DNA of 40,000 bases from contig WPIO01000062.1 of NCBI GenBank assembly GCA_009760855.2, positions 257,501 through 297,500 on the forward strand, written 5' to 3'. Below are positions 10,632 to 21,934 of this stretch, piece by piece; position 1 is the first letter of the stretch; the number at the start of each line of letters is the position of its first letter. Origin of the DNA: Cristatella mucedo (taxonomy: Eukaryota; Bryozoa; Phylactolaemata; Cristatellidae). Below the pieces are notes generated by a model, which saw only the letters and a program-made list of their open reading frames with translations, did no database searches and was not told the origin of the DNA. The translations under genes were made by a program, and so were the position numbers.

Positions 10632-10955
10632 ATGCTGTTTCCATGCCTTCAAGCACCCGTGATTTGTCTCTACTCTCTCACAGCTTACATTGCCGACGTT
10701 GTCACTTTGATGGAAGCTAACTGTCACAAATTGAATGGTGAAGAGACCAATCTACTAGTTATCTGTGAGCATAGTGTCAGTCAGAAACTGGAAATCCCTA
10801 CCCTAAAATACGTTCGGCCAGCATATCCACTGCAACCTCACAAAATTGGAGTGTCATATTCAAAAATGACTTTTCACTCGGTGAGTGTCGTTGGCTCCAC
10901 AATCAAATCTGATAACATTCAGCCATTTAATATTGCAAAAATGTAGGCTCACTTC
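10632..10955 (+). mobile_element. LINE family 1, inverted 5' part of the same copy
   Basis: This plus-strand piece covers the family 1 segment immediately upstream of the neighbouring minus-strand piece. Residues like ADVVTLMEANCHKLNGEETN correspond to the DDIRTWMAANFLKLN region, and the piece ends at FNIAKM, corresponding to HSIAKI. It stops within about 20 bases of where the minus-strand piece starts in the element. That arrangement is the one produced by twin priming. Confidence 0.65.
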
Positions 10956-11436
10956 TAATGTCAGGTTACTACAGCCTGAGCACCCACTACAGCAGTAGCT
11001 ATGACTTGCCATCCATAGTTTGCTGTGATCATGGATGCAAAATGAGCAAATCCTGTTCGAGTCAGTTGACACAATAAAAACATTTGGACCTTATGCTCAT
11101 TGGCAGAGCCAGAGACTAGATAGGGGGCTCAATTGCCCTCACCCCTAGAGTGAGGGGGGCACTGACCTCGTTATTGGGCAGCGGCAGAAGCTAGGGCAGG
11201 GGCAGTCTGGTTGAAGCAGCCTAATTCCAGTCGATGACCAAGGGTCGAGTGCTTAACGAATAATCGCTGTGATTTTGCACTATAATTTTTCATTACATTT
11301 GTGTCTTTCCTCCTACATGAAAATCCTTGCTGTTCCCCCACTTGTGCTAATCTGTTCACCTCTCCGAGTCTGATTTATCCAGGTGAAAGTAGCCTTCCTT
11401 GTTTAGCCTTCCTTGATTTTTTCACTTGTTATTTTC
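10956..11436. other. no gene; one small inverted repeat
   Basis: The only structure seen is a short hairpin at 11136-11159 (CCCTCAC, a 7-base loop, then GTGAGGG). It has no T-run or other context that would give it a role. Confidence 0.4.
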
Positions 11437-11575
11437 TTAGTAATAATATTAACAATATTAATTATAATACATTTTTGATAGAGCCCTCAGAGAATCCAAT
11501 CTCTCTCAAGGCACTTCACATTTGCTGCAAAGGGAGCACGATCGAATCGTTAGTGGTGGCATGCTCAATGACAAC
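11437..11575 (-). mobile_element. LINE family 1 3' tail only
   Basis: A decayed AAT repeat (11437-11475) is followed by the reverse complement of the tail: 'gagccctcagagaatccaat', 'ctctctcaaggcacttcaca', then 'tttgctgcaaagg' and a short part of the 3' UTR. It is 5'-truncated. Confidence 0.8.
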
Positions 11576-12112
11576 AATCATAACTTGGCGATTCTATTGC
11601 GCATAAATGGCCATGCCTATATATTTTTTTACACGTGAGCATGTAGGGCGATGGTTTTGCATTGTATACATTAAATAATGTAACCAGCTGAGCATATCAA
11701 TGACCAGGCACTGATCGCACTCTGAGAGTGATTGAGTTTGCACTGGCATTCTCGTAATTATGGAAAATGGTATCGGAAAATAGTAGAAGACGTTCTTAAG
11801 GGTCCAACTTTTAGCCTTGGGCAGTCTGCAACACTCTCTCATGTGATATTACCTGTTATATCCAAGGAAATACCTCAATTGATTACAGGCCTGTGAGAAT
11901 ACGATGATAGGTAAAGATAAAGATAAAGAAAATATGTGATTTGTTTGCCAACTGCACATTATTTCTCAGTTTTGGCTGGGATGACTCACTAATTTTTCCA
12001 TCCAGAGATCTTTTCTCGACACCCTTATTGATGTGATAATGTAGCCTTGCACTATACTAGCCTAATAAGAGTAATATTCTAATAAAACTGTTTTGTAGTG
12101 CACTAAGAAAAC
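11576..12112. other. no recognised feature
   Basis: AT-rich sequence lies between a LINE tail and the DNA transposon relic. A short direct repeat (taaagataaagataaag, about 11911-11928) is the only pattern noted. Confidence 0.4.
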
Positions 12113-12114
12113 TA

Positions 12115-12443
12115 CCGTATCTTTACTAGTTAAAGTCGTGCTTTTTTCTTCAATTTTGTTTAAAAAAATAAAACTGCGACTTATACACTGTAAGTCAGTG
12201 TCAGTCACTGCATACCAGTGAAAGTGACGATTCAGACATTGACAATGTGGCAGAAGACTATGAAGATGTTAGCAGTGATACTGATGACGAGTTTCTCACT
12301 GATGATTGAAGCAAACTTATAATCATTCAAAATGAGCTATATACTAAGTAATGATATTTTTAATAGAAACTTTTTCAAAAACTGTGTCCATACATTTAAA
12401 GTGCGACTAATACTTGGGTGCGACTTTACTCGTTAAAATACGG
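12115..12443 (+). mobile_element. pogo/Tigger-like DNA transposon relic, internally deleted
   Basis: The element is 329 bp and flanked by TA on both sides (12113-12114 and 12444-12445), the target duplication of Tc1/mariner-superfamily transposons. The left end CCGTATCTTTACTAGTTAAA and the reverse complement of the right end, CCGTATTTTAACGAGTAAAG, form terminal inverted repeats of about 23 bases. Subterminal GCGACTTATACAC and GCGACTAATACTTGGGTGCG motifs repeat directly. Inside is the tail of a transposase frame, so it is a deletion derivative of an autonomous element and not a random MITE. Confidence 0.8.
12193..12309 (+). pseudogene. acidic C-terminal tail of a pogo-like transposase
   Basis: The open frame ends in a stop at 12307-12309, close to the element's right end. 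It reads a strongly acidic peptide, including SESDDSDIDNVAEDYEDV and finishing DTDDEFLTDD. Pogo/Tigger/jerky-type transposases commonly end in an acidic tail after the DDE catalytic domain. The DDE domain and the DNA-binding domain are absent here, so it cannot catalyse transposition. Assignment rests on the flanking inverted repeats plus composition, not on a catalytic motif. Confidence 0.6.
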
Positions 12444-12454
12444 TAAATCTTTAC

Positions 12455-13195
12455 TTTACATATGCTGGAAAAGAAACGTATCAACTGATTAGTCACATCT
12501 TGTACAATTTTAGCACACCTGACCACATACAAAACAATTCACTTGCATGGAGCTAGTGCTGTACAGAGCTGTTGGGCTTCTAACTTAATTTTAAACATTT
12601 CACGATAGAGCATGTTGTGATGTCAGTCGGCTGTGAGTTCTAGGCTTTGGGAGCATACGAACTGGAGTCGTAGTCTCTTGAGTATTTGATATTAGTTGGA
12701 GGTACTGCTAAATGACTAGAGTCAGAGGTGCGGATGCTGCAACAGAAAGCCTGAGGAGTAGATATTCCAGATAGGTAGGTCAGAGCAGGAGCATGCAAGT
12801 AGCTAAACGTTAGTCTCAGAACCTTTAAGTCGATATGCTGCTTGGTCGGAAGCTAGTGCAGATCGGTGAGAAGTAATGTAATGTGGCAGCTGCAATGTAC
12901 ACGACAGACAAGCCTAACTGCCGAGTTTGAACGAACTACTAAGGTCTCATTACACAGGCAGGAAGACATATAAGTAGCAAATTACAAAAGTTCAGAGTGA
13001 TGTCACAAATGCATGGACCAGCTTGGCTGTGGTTTCCTCATCTGAGCAAGCATGAACTTTTGCAGTGGTACATATCTGAAAGTAAGCAGACTTACTTGTG
13101 GAGCTGATTTGGTCATCAAGTAAAAGGTAATTTGGTAACAAGACATTCAGATTCCGTGCTGAGGCTGCAGTAGACATGCTGGTCGAGCTTATTTT
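12455..13195 (-). mobile_element. LINE family 1, old minus-strand copy
   Basis: Homology starts at the tail bases 'ctttacatatgctgg' (about 12453), just outside the DNA transposon, and runs through the 3' UTR and C-terminal coding region. A 61-codon frame at 12992-13177 reads the family segment SARNLNVLLPNYLLLDDQIS followed by AKLVHAFVTS. The stem-loop and (ATT)n are missing on the left, where the DNA transposon sits. Divergence is high, so this is one of the older copies. Confidence 0.72.
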
Positions 13196-14000
13196 AAAGG
13201 TTAGACTTTCTAGTTAGACTTTCTGCTTCCAGGTAACACTCTGCTTGCTAATTACTATTAAGTTGTTTTTATCATCATTCAATTTGAAAAAGTTGGCTGC
13301 CATCCAATTGGGAATGTCAGCAATAAAGCTTTAAGGGGAGAAAGTTCGATGTGGTGAAAGGTTGGGAGGGATCAAAGCAAAGGTGCAGTGTATTAGCTGC
13401 ATGAAAACAGATGCCTACATTGCCTTGGTAATTACATCAGTTCGGGGAAGAGAATAAACTATGAAAAGACATAGACCTGTAACTGATCTTTTGATGGCCG
13501 TTTGCCATTTATTCTGACATATCTTGCTGAAAATAGGGCCTGATACATTGTAGTGTAGTGCTAGTGATGCCCAGGCGAGATAATAGTCACACGAAAGTCT
13601 TGGTGACTAGTAGTATATAAAGCTGCCGAATGACCCAGAAGAAATAGCAGAGAGGCTGTACTTGAATAGTGTTACCAATGTGTCGGTGTCGGCTAGCTGT
13701 GATACTGACTCGGTAGAGTGTAGGCTGAACCCAGCTGCATCCTTGTTCATAGTCTGCTGGGTCGTGCCAGTATGCTACTGCCTTAAGTCTATCGTTTGTT
13801 GTCCATTGGATGCCTAGCTGTTTAGTGTCGTTCGTGGAACTATTGAAGCATCAGGGCATGTGTTGCTTTTCACGCCTGGGTCATCGTCACCCTTCATTGT
13901 GAATGCACTTAAGGCTTTTCGTTATGCATGCAGAATGTGTTATCCGTGTTGTCCTTCAGATGCCAACCTCTTTCACCTCTTGGCAACTGTTGTTTTGCAG
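13196..14000. other. no gene; upstream flank of exon candidate
   Basis: The stretch starts with a small tandem repeat, GTTAGACTTTCT twice (13200-13225). The last ~30 bases before 14001 are pyrimidine-rich and serve as the acceptor of the next entry. Nothing else is recognised. Confidence 0.4.
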
Positions 14001-14113
14001 GGGCCCGAAGTCGGTCCTTTTACAATAACCAGCCACTCGTCATTGCATCCTGCTACCGAGCAAGGCATGGTTGCCGAGTCAACGATCTCGGAGAACAGAA
14101 GCAGTGTCGACAG
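14001..14113 (+). CDS. possible internal exon, 113 bp, unknown protein
   Basis: The upstream boundary is a good acceptor (ctgttgttttgcag|GGG). The downstream boundary is a full consensus donor (GACAG|gtaagt). Two of the three frames are open across the whole exon. Frame 1 reads a Ser/Thr-rich peptide starting GPEVGPFTITSHSSLHP and ending ISENRSSVDR. Frame 3 reads a Cys-containing peptide ending CYRARHGCRVNDLGEQKQC. I cannot tell which frame is used and recognise neither. Length and splice signals are typical of a metazoan internal exon; no matching neighbour exon is visible nearby. Confidence 0.4.
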
Positions 14114-14949
14114 GTAAGTTTTCTCATGTCTGACATTGCAGTAGCTGTCATCAGACTATCTGCAAATTGTATTGCCTGTTCATGATTGCTTCGGATGTTT
14201 GGGTGTTGACAAGCTGTGATCGATTTAGTGGAGGCTCATGGAAGCGTACCTGTGGCTTCTGTGTTGAAACTGCCTTTTGCCACCGGAGTCGATGCCCATG
14301 TTTGCCCAACCTGCCCCCACCCACCCCAGGTCCCTAGTCAGGCTAGCTGACCTTACCCGAACATAATTTAATTACCTCCAGCAGCCGAGTGGTTTCTATC
14401 TAAAACGTGGCTATTGTCTTTAGCTTTGAATGAGGCACCATTCAATTGCAAAGCTCAGGCACAACCGGCCATGCACACGTCCGATGATGGCCCGAGGCAA
14501 GGAAGCCCTGTCTCCTTGATCGTGTTCGTTGCAGCTAAGCTGTACACGTAGTCACGGGCCTATGCAGAGCAGGGTCTTTGCTTGAGCCATGTTTCTGCTC
14601 GGGTTTTGCACGACTTCCCGGGTTATGATTTGTCGGCATAATGCCATTGTATGCTTGTGACTTTAACTCATCGCACGGTTGGCCATGAGTATTCAAGGAG
14701 TCAAGAGAATATATATATATTGTTCTTTGTTTTTGGATATTCTGAGCTCGAGTTCTTGCCTCGATTGCTGTAGGGATGCTAGCTGGTTAGGGAAGCGCAA
14801 GATCAGAAGATTGTAGGCATCGACGAGGTGTTGCTAGCTCTGCTAGCTTTGTGCACTGTCCCTTGACTTGTGTTTTTTAGTCGGCTGGACGTTATGCAGT
14901 GACTGCTTTGCTTGGGCAGATTATGATTGACCTATCTACCTGATCTTAA
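14114..14949. other. possible intron or intergenic DNA
   Basis: This follows the donor at 14114 and contains a short (AT)n near 14709-14720. No second exon of similar quality is visible. Confidence 0.4.
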
Positions 14950-15125
14950 CCTAGCTTTAAGGTGCTCGAAGTTTACGGCCCAGGTTGTGTGTTTGAATCC
15001 TGACCCGAGGTCGTGGGTTCGATTCCTGCGGTGGGCGATCCTTTATCGCAACTGCAAGCGGTGGTGATAGCCGTAAAGGCTCGTCTGTCGCTATACAAAA
15101 AGAGGCTGTTTAATCAGCTAGGATT
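14950..15125 (+). mobile_element. tRNA-derived SINE, family S1 copy 1
   Basis: The element carries a perfect RNA polymerase III B-box-like sequence GGTTCGATTCC at 15016-15026. It then continues with the family body 'actgcaagcggtggtgatag', 'ccgtaaaggctcgtctgtcg' and 'ctatacaaaaagaggctgtt'. The same body occurs at 21.9 kb and partly at 22.6 kb. A second B-box-like sequence (TTTGAATCC) lies at about 14992-15000. The A box is poorly preserved. The right end runs into TA-rich sequence at about 15127. Confidence 0.75.
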
Positions 15126-15291
15126 ATTATATATACTATACTATATTATACTAGCTTTATTTATTTATTCTGCCTTTGCTTCCCAGGGATTTAAAGTGCT
15201 AAGCACTATTGTCACGGTCGTTTAAAGTTGACCTCAGCATCCCCATGTGAGCTGTGTTTCAGCAATATGAACTGTGTCCTATCAATTGGTA

Positions 15292-15345
15292 TCTGTGGCT
15301 TGATCTCAGGTCAGATTGATTCTGTGGCTTGATCTGTGGTCAGAT
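15292..15345. repeat. 29-bp imperfect tandem duplication
   Basis: TCTGTGGCTTGATC is repeated at 15292 and 15321, each followed by a similar GGTCAGAT end. Confidence 0.75.
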
Positions 15346-16198
15346 CTCAAAATAGCACTAGAATTTTATTCAGACGTGTGTAGCCAAGTTTGGTGGGCCA
15401 AACTGCATTTTTTCCTAATATGTAATTTGTGCTACCGGTGCAAGTGCAAGCCTCTATCTTCGGATGTATCTGTTGTTCCTTGATACTTTCTACTGGTTGC
15501 AGCACCACTGGTTGCAGGCATGAGGGAACTCGTATGTATATGTTTACCTGTTCGAGCCTAACCTTTGTGGGGTGCAATAGCAGTGCTTGTAGACATATTT
15601 GCAAAATCTTTGTCTAAGGAAGCAAAGGTCTGCTGAAAGCATACTATTAAATCCCCTATCGATGTGGATCTCTAGGCTCTCTAGAATGAAGATGGCAGTG
15701 CTTGTGCCCGGAGAAACTGCTAGGAGGTAGCTAGAGTTGATTGGCTAACTTGGTTTATGCATGAGAACTTGCAGTGTAGTGATACCGGAGTTCATAGGAT
15801 ATCACGTGAGCTGTAACTTTGTTTATTTTGTTTGTGTGTGGCCATGGGAGGTAGTCTGTATGATATATTCACTATACTATTGTGGTTTCAGTATCAGTAT
15901 CTCATTCTTTTTATTGCTTGTGTCTCAGTGACGACCTTATGGCTTAATCGTTGACCTATGGAGGAAATAAGACATTATGAGAAAGTTAAGGAGATTATGT
16001 TGTCTTGTGGCAATTTCTGCTGAGATACATCTGCATCGTGTATTGGTAGCTATGTGAGCCATGCAAAAGAAATGGATATAGGTTGTAGTGTTGTTGTTAT
16101 GGCTTTATATTTATTGATGACCTATGGTGCTTACCCTGGCTTAATAGCATGAATAGTGTACCTTTAGGTTTCTGGCATGCATGTTGGCATGCTGATAT
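15346..16198. other. no recognised feature
   Basis: Two fully overlapping opposite-strand frames at 15347-15617 read Cys-rich peptides with no supporting splice or family evidence. I treat them as chance. Confidence 0.4.
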
Positions 16199-16702
16199 TT
16201 TAGGTCTCTTCATTCTATGGCTCCAGCCTATCTTTCAGATATACTATCCCATCAGGCAAAGCATCGTACCACTCGCTTTTCGGAATCCAACAGTCTAGAA
16301 ATACCTCGTACAAACCTTAAATCCTTTGGAGACCGTGCATTTAGCTCGTATGCTCCCACAGCCTGGAACTCCCTCCCGACCTGCATCAGAACATCCCCTG
16401 ACCTGACCACATTTAAAAGAAACTTAAAAACATACCTATTTAGGACAGCATTTAGTGGGTCCTTGTGATTCGTCCTCGATGTGCTTATGCGTGCTGACAC
16501 TGTTCATGCTGCCACTAACCACATTTGCATGCTGACCCTGTGCATGTCACCCCTAACCATGTTATTCATGTTGTTTATCAAGCATGATATTACTCACCAA
16601 TCAATTGCATTTCCCTTTGCTGCAAATGTAAAGCGCCTAGAAAGAGATTAAGTTCTCTGAGGGCGCTTTATCAAGTGCAATATTATTATTATTATTATTA
16701 TC
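16199..16702 (+). mobile_element. LINE family 1, 5'-truncated 3' end, well preserved
   Basis: The insertion starts in the C-terminal coding region and runs through the 3' UTR and stem-loop (16630-16669) into (ATT)n ending at about 16702. The frame 16217-16468 reads APAYLSDILSHQAKHRTTRF and later APTAWNSLPTCIRTSPDL, then NLKTYLFRTAF, to a stop that looks like the natural end of the polyprotein. It is closest to copy B and to the nested copy at 30.5-31.0 kb, a young group. Confidence 0.9.
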
Positions 16703-18648
16703 TACCTGGATTTAGTACAGTACCGAGAGATCCGGTTCGAAATTTTATCAGCAGCTTGATTTGAGCCAAGGTCATCAGGAACCAGGATACCACTCAGTGA
16801 CACTAATCACTTTACTTTCTTGCGGCTGTAAGGCATTAATTTAGGCATATTGGATGTGCTGTGCTAGGAAAACATTTTGCAGACCCTTGGTATCAATATA
16901 TAACTCAAGTATTTCAGCGTTTTATGGTCTATTAGCCAGCCAAAACTTGACAAAACATTGGATTCACATGAGTTAGAAATATTTTTAACGAATTGTGCAT
17001 GCTACCACTTTGGTTTTTGTATCGCATGCAAAAACTTGCAAATGGCTCGATTTTGCAGTATCTATGCTTTTTCTGGCTTTTGAAATAGTCGCCATTTTCG
17101 AAGGATATTATTTCATAGCACCGTTTGGGCACTGCAAAGTAATGCTTATTTGATGCACCAAACATACCCCTCTTTAAAAATGTATAACAGCAACGTACCC
17201 GACATTTCCTCAGCAGTCATAAACGGTTTGAAGCATGCACAGCTAGAGGCTCGAGACCGTGTAAGAAATCAATAATGCTGTAGAAAGGAAAAGCACCCAA
17301 TTGCGGTTTTTTCTGTTGAACAAGGAAGTAGAGAATTTTTTTTAAATTATTTTCTGGGTCTTTACCCTTTTGGTTTGCCAAATCTGTATATTAAATTGAA
17401 CTACCCTCTGACAATACAGATGGAAACTTTCTCAACAAATGAGATCAACAAAGATTGTGGATTCTCATGTGAATAGCGATTTAATAATAATAAGATGCTA
17501 GACTTCTAAAGCAGTTGTATATGGTTATTCAGCTCTTTTTTAACCAGGAAGCGTTGTTATCTAGTTTCCTTACTCTAACTGCACTATCGATTTCTTACTT
17601 AGTCTCGAAGCAGGTCTTGCCTTAGTCTGTGTTTGCAATAAATTGGATGTCTTAACCCATAGCTATTCCTGAAGAAGGGTCCGGCACAGCCAGCGATGTG
17701 CATTTTTGAGAGGGTGATATTTAGCACATCCAAATTTACATTGCCATATGCATATGTTGCTATCAGAAATTGTCCTTTGAAAAAATGCATTTTGTTTGTG
17801 CATGCACTGGAAACTGCCAAACAAGTTCATTTGTTATGTTTTAAACTCCTAGCAAGCTAGCCAACGTTGCAGCATGCACAATGTATTCATACAAAATGTA
17901 TTTCCTCTTCACACTAACACTACCCTCTGGTGGTATTTTTGGCTTTGACTTCGAAATATTGCAATATTTGGGATGTATGTTGTTTCCCTGGGTTGTGTGC
18001 CCATTCTGCACCTAGGGCTGCTGCTTTAGAATTTGTGTTTATTGTTCATAGACAATTCTTTGGAAACTTCCATTCTGTGGGTGCAGTATTAGTTTATGGT
18101 CAGGGTGTATATGTGAATCAGAATGTTTAATTAGTCATACATGTATTCACATGTGCTTGCACACGTGTGTAAGGTATTTCCATTCAACTTCAAAAAATCG
18201 TATGCCCTCAGAAGGCTCTTGTTTGGTCTGCCTTTGCAAAAATTAGTGTTGCAGACCTGCTAGAAACTTTGGTATGCCATCTGTTATCTAGATCCATCAT
18301 CTTGGCCATCTGCAGTATTGCTATCTGTGGGTTTAGAATGCAAATTCACTAAAACCTGACCAGTTTCGTAGGGAAATGTGTAATATTTTTTTAACTCCAT
18401 TGCCATAACATGGGTTTTCGACTACTACCCTCATATCCATGCATATTGACCATTGTATTGCCGACATAAGTGCAGGTAGGAGCGGTTTGTGGCTCTGGAA
18501 GTAGGTTAGTATTAGAAATTACCTACCACTAAATGGCTACCGAAAAGGATGATTTTATGACCACCATAATGGCAGAAATGTATCAAATCTGCCAATTTCA
18601 TCCTAAAATAGCCACAATTAGTAGGAATACGGTCCTATATAATGTATT

Positions 18649-18652
<4 letters not shown>
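16703..18652. other. no recognised feature
   Basis: About 2 kb of AT-rich sequence. I found no repeat tail, splice-bounded frame or RNA gene; the short frames have no family features. Confidence 0.45.
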
Positions 18653-18683
<31 letters not shown>

Positions 18684-18745
18684 GCACATTTGATATATCA
18701 CCCTCAGCAAACTATCTCTTTCTAGGCACTTAACACGTTTTTATT
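18653..18745 (-). mobile_element. LINE family 1 3' tail with long AAT repeat
   Basis: A clean (AAT)n run of about ten units (18653-18683) is followed by the reverse complement of the family tail: 'gcacatttgatatatcaccc', 'tcagcaaactatctctttct' and 'aggcacttaacac'. Only about 60 bases of element remain. Confidence 0.8.
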
Positions 18746-20068
18746 GGCAAGGTAGTGTGGAATTCCCATAATCTGTCTGCATATCGTCAATTCTGCATTC
18801 CACCCGGACAATGCAGTAGTAGCTGGTATGGTATGCAATGCCAAAGACGAGGAGTCGGGCGAGCTCAATATGGTCATGTTGCTAGCACTTCACCAAAACG
18901 CTTGAGCAACAGAAAGATCACATAGTCTCTATATGAAGGGAGACTGTTGTGAATTGGAACCTTGCTAAGTGTGCCAGGAGGGGCTCACATTGAACTGGCC
19001 CTTAGAACCCCTAAACCTACCTACCCACCCATCTAAACATGGCTGATGACCTTCACTGAAGTGACAGGTACTCTCCCATTGGAAGGCAAGCTTTCAGCCG
19101 CTTTCACAGGCAACATAAGCCACTAAGAGATGGCTGGAAACCGGTGATTAGTCGACTGGCCTCTGCCAGCTTCATCATTTTGCGACTGGGAATGAGGCTT
19201 GCGGCTAAATAAACTGCACAAAGTGTTTCTTCTGAAATGGCTAAACACCGTGTCCATTTGATGGTTGAAGCCGGGTGCTCGAGTTTGATGACAGCACATT
19301 TCTGCTCATTGGAGATTACAAATGCAGCCTCAAAGGTCAGCCAAAGAAAGGGTGAGAAGTAGTAGCCTGCAATTAAACGTGAAAGTGGTGAAAGGGGGCT
19401 CATTTCCAGTGGCAGCATCGGTTGCTGCATCACACTTCTGGCCTTATTGACCAGAATGTGGAACTCAATATCATCTAGTAAATGTGGATTCTTTCCGTCT
19501 AAAGTATGCAGGGAGGTAAATCAATGCATTACCTGGATAATGACCCAAATCGTGCTGCAAAGCTGATAAACAAATAATTTACTGACTCAATTGTTACCAT
19601 CATGGATCGGCCAGGTCAGACACCCAATTAATAACCCAATAGAGTATATATGGTATGATTTACACCATAAACCGAGGCAATCTAAATTTTCTCACTTATG
19701 TGATGATCTTTTTGAGTAGCTTCAAATGCTGTTGGAGTCGGCACCATATAACACATTCTAGAAGCTAGCATAGTCGATGACCAGCCAGTGGTGCATCTGT
19801 TAGAGCTTTGGCGAGCCTACTGCCTACCTAGTAACCAGTTTGGTATTGTTGTATTACTTGTGAGAGCTTAATGAATGTTATTACTCGTTGGGTGCAGCTT
19901 TTCTGCCCATGGCAGAGAGAATTTAAATTAATAGTCCTACGACCGTCCCCAGTTGGCCATATTGTATGATTGTATTAATGCCGGTAAACATGAGTGTGTA
20001 TGGGGCTCAAGTAATACTTACGGCCAACCGGTACTAAAGTTGCCCCATTTGCCACGTCCTGCTATACA
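18746..20068. other. no recognised feature; ambiguous opposed frames
   Basis: A 109-codon minus-strand frame (19104-19433) and a partly open plus-strand frame overlap completely. Neither shows a motif or splice context, so I call neither. Confidence 0.35.
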
Positions 20069-20361
20069 ATGCCAGGCTTTAAAGCTGTAGCAGCATCATT
20101 AAGGGGATACTAACACTGCTGCTTTAGCAGAGCTACAGCAATTAAAGAATGGACAAAGGTTTTGGATTAGTGACTTTGTTGTTCGCTATGATCAAAAGAC
20201 ATTTTCAGACCGGCTCTGTTGCTTTGCCATTGGATCTCGTCTGCCTGGCAAGAATACACGAGAGAAGATTAGCTGATCATAATGGTAGTGCTCCAGAAGA
20301 AGACTGACTTATTCGAACGTTAAACAGTCATTTAAAGAAGCTTCAGGATGGTTACTGGTAA
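20069..20361 (+). pseudogene. unrecognised decayed coding segment
   Basis: From an ATG at 20069 the reading can be followed through two single-base frame changes. The first piece reads MPGFKAVAASL. The central 57-codon piece (20103-20276) contains AELQQLKNGQRFWISDFVVR and CCFAIGSRLPGKNTREKI. The last piece reads DHNGSAPEED, a stop, then LIRTLNSHLKKLQDGYW. Composition and smooth continuation across the breaks suggest a dead gene or transposon ORF. I do not recognise the family. Confidence 0.35.
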
Positions 20362-21420
20362 ATGTATATTTCACTAATGCACATCTATCAGGCGTAAGAT
20401 CAGTCTGCCTCAGTTTCGGACCTATTTACGAGATCCAGGCACTCTGTAAGAGCTCACCTTAAGAATCAGTGAGGACCATAAGTTATTGACTTGCTAGAGC
20501 AGTTAGAGAGGTTAAAAATATCGTGGTAGTGTGGCATATTTTTTAAAGATTGGGTGTGCCATCTAGACTAGGAACTTAAGGTGTGTGCTGTTTCTTACGT
20601 TGGACATAATTATGAAGACCTTCTTCGGATCATGGCTCCAATAGCTCTCGAGCTGCCTTAATATTTTCTGGAGAACTGCATTTTTAATTGCAAGTTTATG
20701 TTCATGTTTTGCCAGAGTGAACATGGTTTTGCCTCTGCCGTTCCACCCATAACTTTGTCACATCCGTGGATATTTGCATCGTTATATTCGAAAGTTGCTG
20801 ACCGATACTGTGGAGCATAGTCTGTACGCTTTTTAAGTCGGGATGGAATGTTGTTGCGCTAAGTAAGGCTGAGCCACTTGCAGACAGATGGACAGCGCTG
20901 TATTGGCTGCTGCATTGTTTTGGGCATAGGTGAGACATCTTTCGTTGATCCCGGGAAGCAAAAGCTGCCATCCCCTACCGAACGTTAGCAGCTTGATAAA
21001 TGTTCTGTTCCAAAGACATTCACCTAAACATGCCTCTTCTAGGGCGGCTTTTATAAGGGTGTGAATGCTATAAAAAGCAAGGGCCTAACGAAATCGAAAT
21101 CGGCTAGAGCACTTTGCATGCTGCAGAAGAAAGGCATGCTGCTTGATAGTCCACGTGATATCTTCTAGCCACCACTGCCTTGGCAAACTCTCAGTCGGCT
21201 AGTGAACTGTAGTAGTAGTGTAGAAGCAGCAGCAGCTTCTGCTAGTAGCAGATGCTGATGACCCATGAGATGCAGTGCCCTGATGATGCTGTCACCTGTT
21301 CAAGGGATACAGAGCCCTTGCTTAGTGTCGCTGTCATTCAGATCGATCAATGAAAGCCTTCTGTAAACGTCACAGGCAGATTTCTTCAACAGCAGTTGTT
21401 TTTCAGCAGGTTTTCTGTAG
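20362..21420. other. no firm feature; one coding-like minus frame
   Basis: A 90-codon minus-strand frame (20702-20971) starts in a fair ATG context and contains DLKSVQTMLHSIGQQLSNIT, which could form a short helix. Without splice signals or a recognisable family I do not call it a gene. Confidence 0.3.
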
Positions 21421-21657
21421 CTGTGACACTCCCTTCTTAGTGATTTGTCTTACCTTTTATCCCTCCCAGCTCTCCAGTTCGTTGAATTCTCTCAACTTCC
21501 TTGCTGCATGCGTTGATGACATCCACACATGGATGGGAGCAAATTTTCTTAAATTGAATAATGAAAAAATCAACTTACTCGTTATGGGCAAACCAAGTTT
21601 GATTCAGAAATTTGAAAGGCTGATGCTCAAAATTGGCTCTCCCAGCATATCTCCGCT
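21421..21657 (+). mobile_element. LINE family 1 internal fragment
   Basis: The fragment matches the stretch just after the YADD block: the damaged remnant 'gctgtgacactc', then ACVDDIHTWMGANFLKLNNE and GKPSLIQKFERLMLKIGS. It is cut on both sides, with no 3' tail, so it is either a rearranged piece or heavily eroded. It matches 2480-2690. Confidence 0.85.
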
Positions 21658-21934
21658 GGGTTTTGACTAACAGGCAAGTATGGGTGGTATGCAAGTAAGC
21701 CAGTTGGTTACAGGCCTTACCAGTTTTTCAAGGTAATCCATAACAGTGAGGTTACACATGGGTTTAACTCTTTCTGCATTAATCCTGGATTCTACTAAGA
21801 TCATGTCACACTAATTGAGCTTATTCATTCCTGTTTTTGTAAAAAGTAGTATCTAATAATCTCCTGATAATCTCCGGGTGTAGGCACTAGGCAAAATATA
21901 GTGGATTGTAGTCGTGTGCCTATTGTCTGTAACT

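Noticed and set aside
11136-11159. Perfect 7-bp hairpin
   Set aside because: Too short and without context; expected by chance in 40 kb.
19104-19433. 109-codon minus-strand frame
   Set aside because: The opposite strand is also mostly open, and neither shows a motif or splice boundary.
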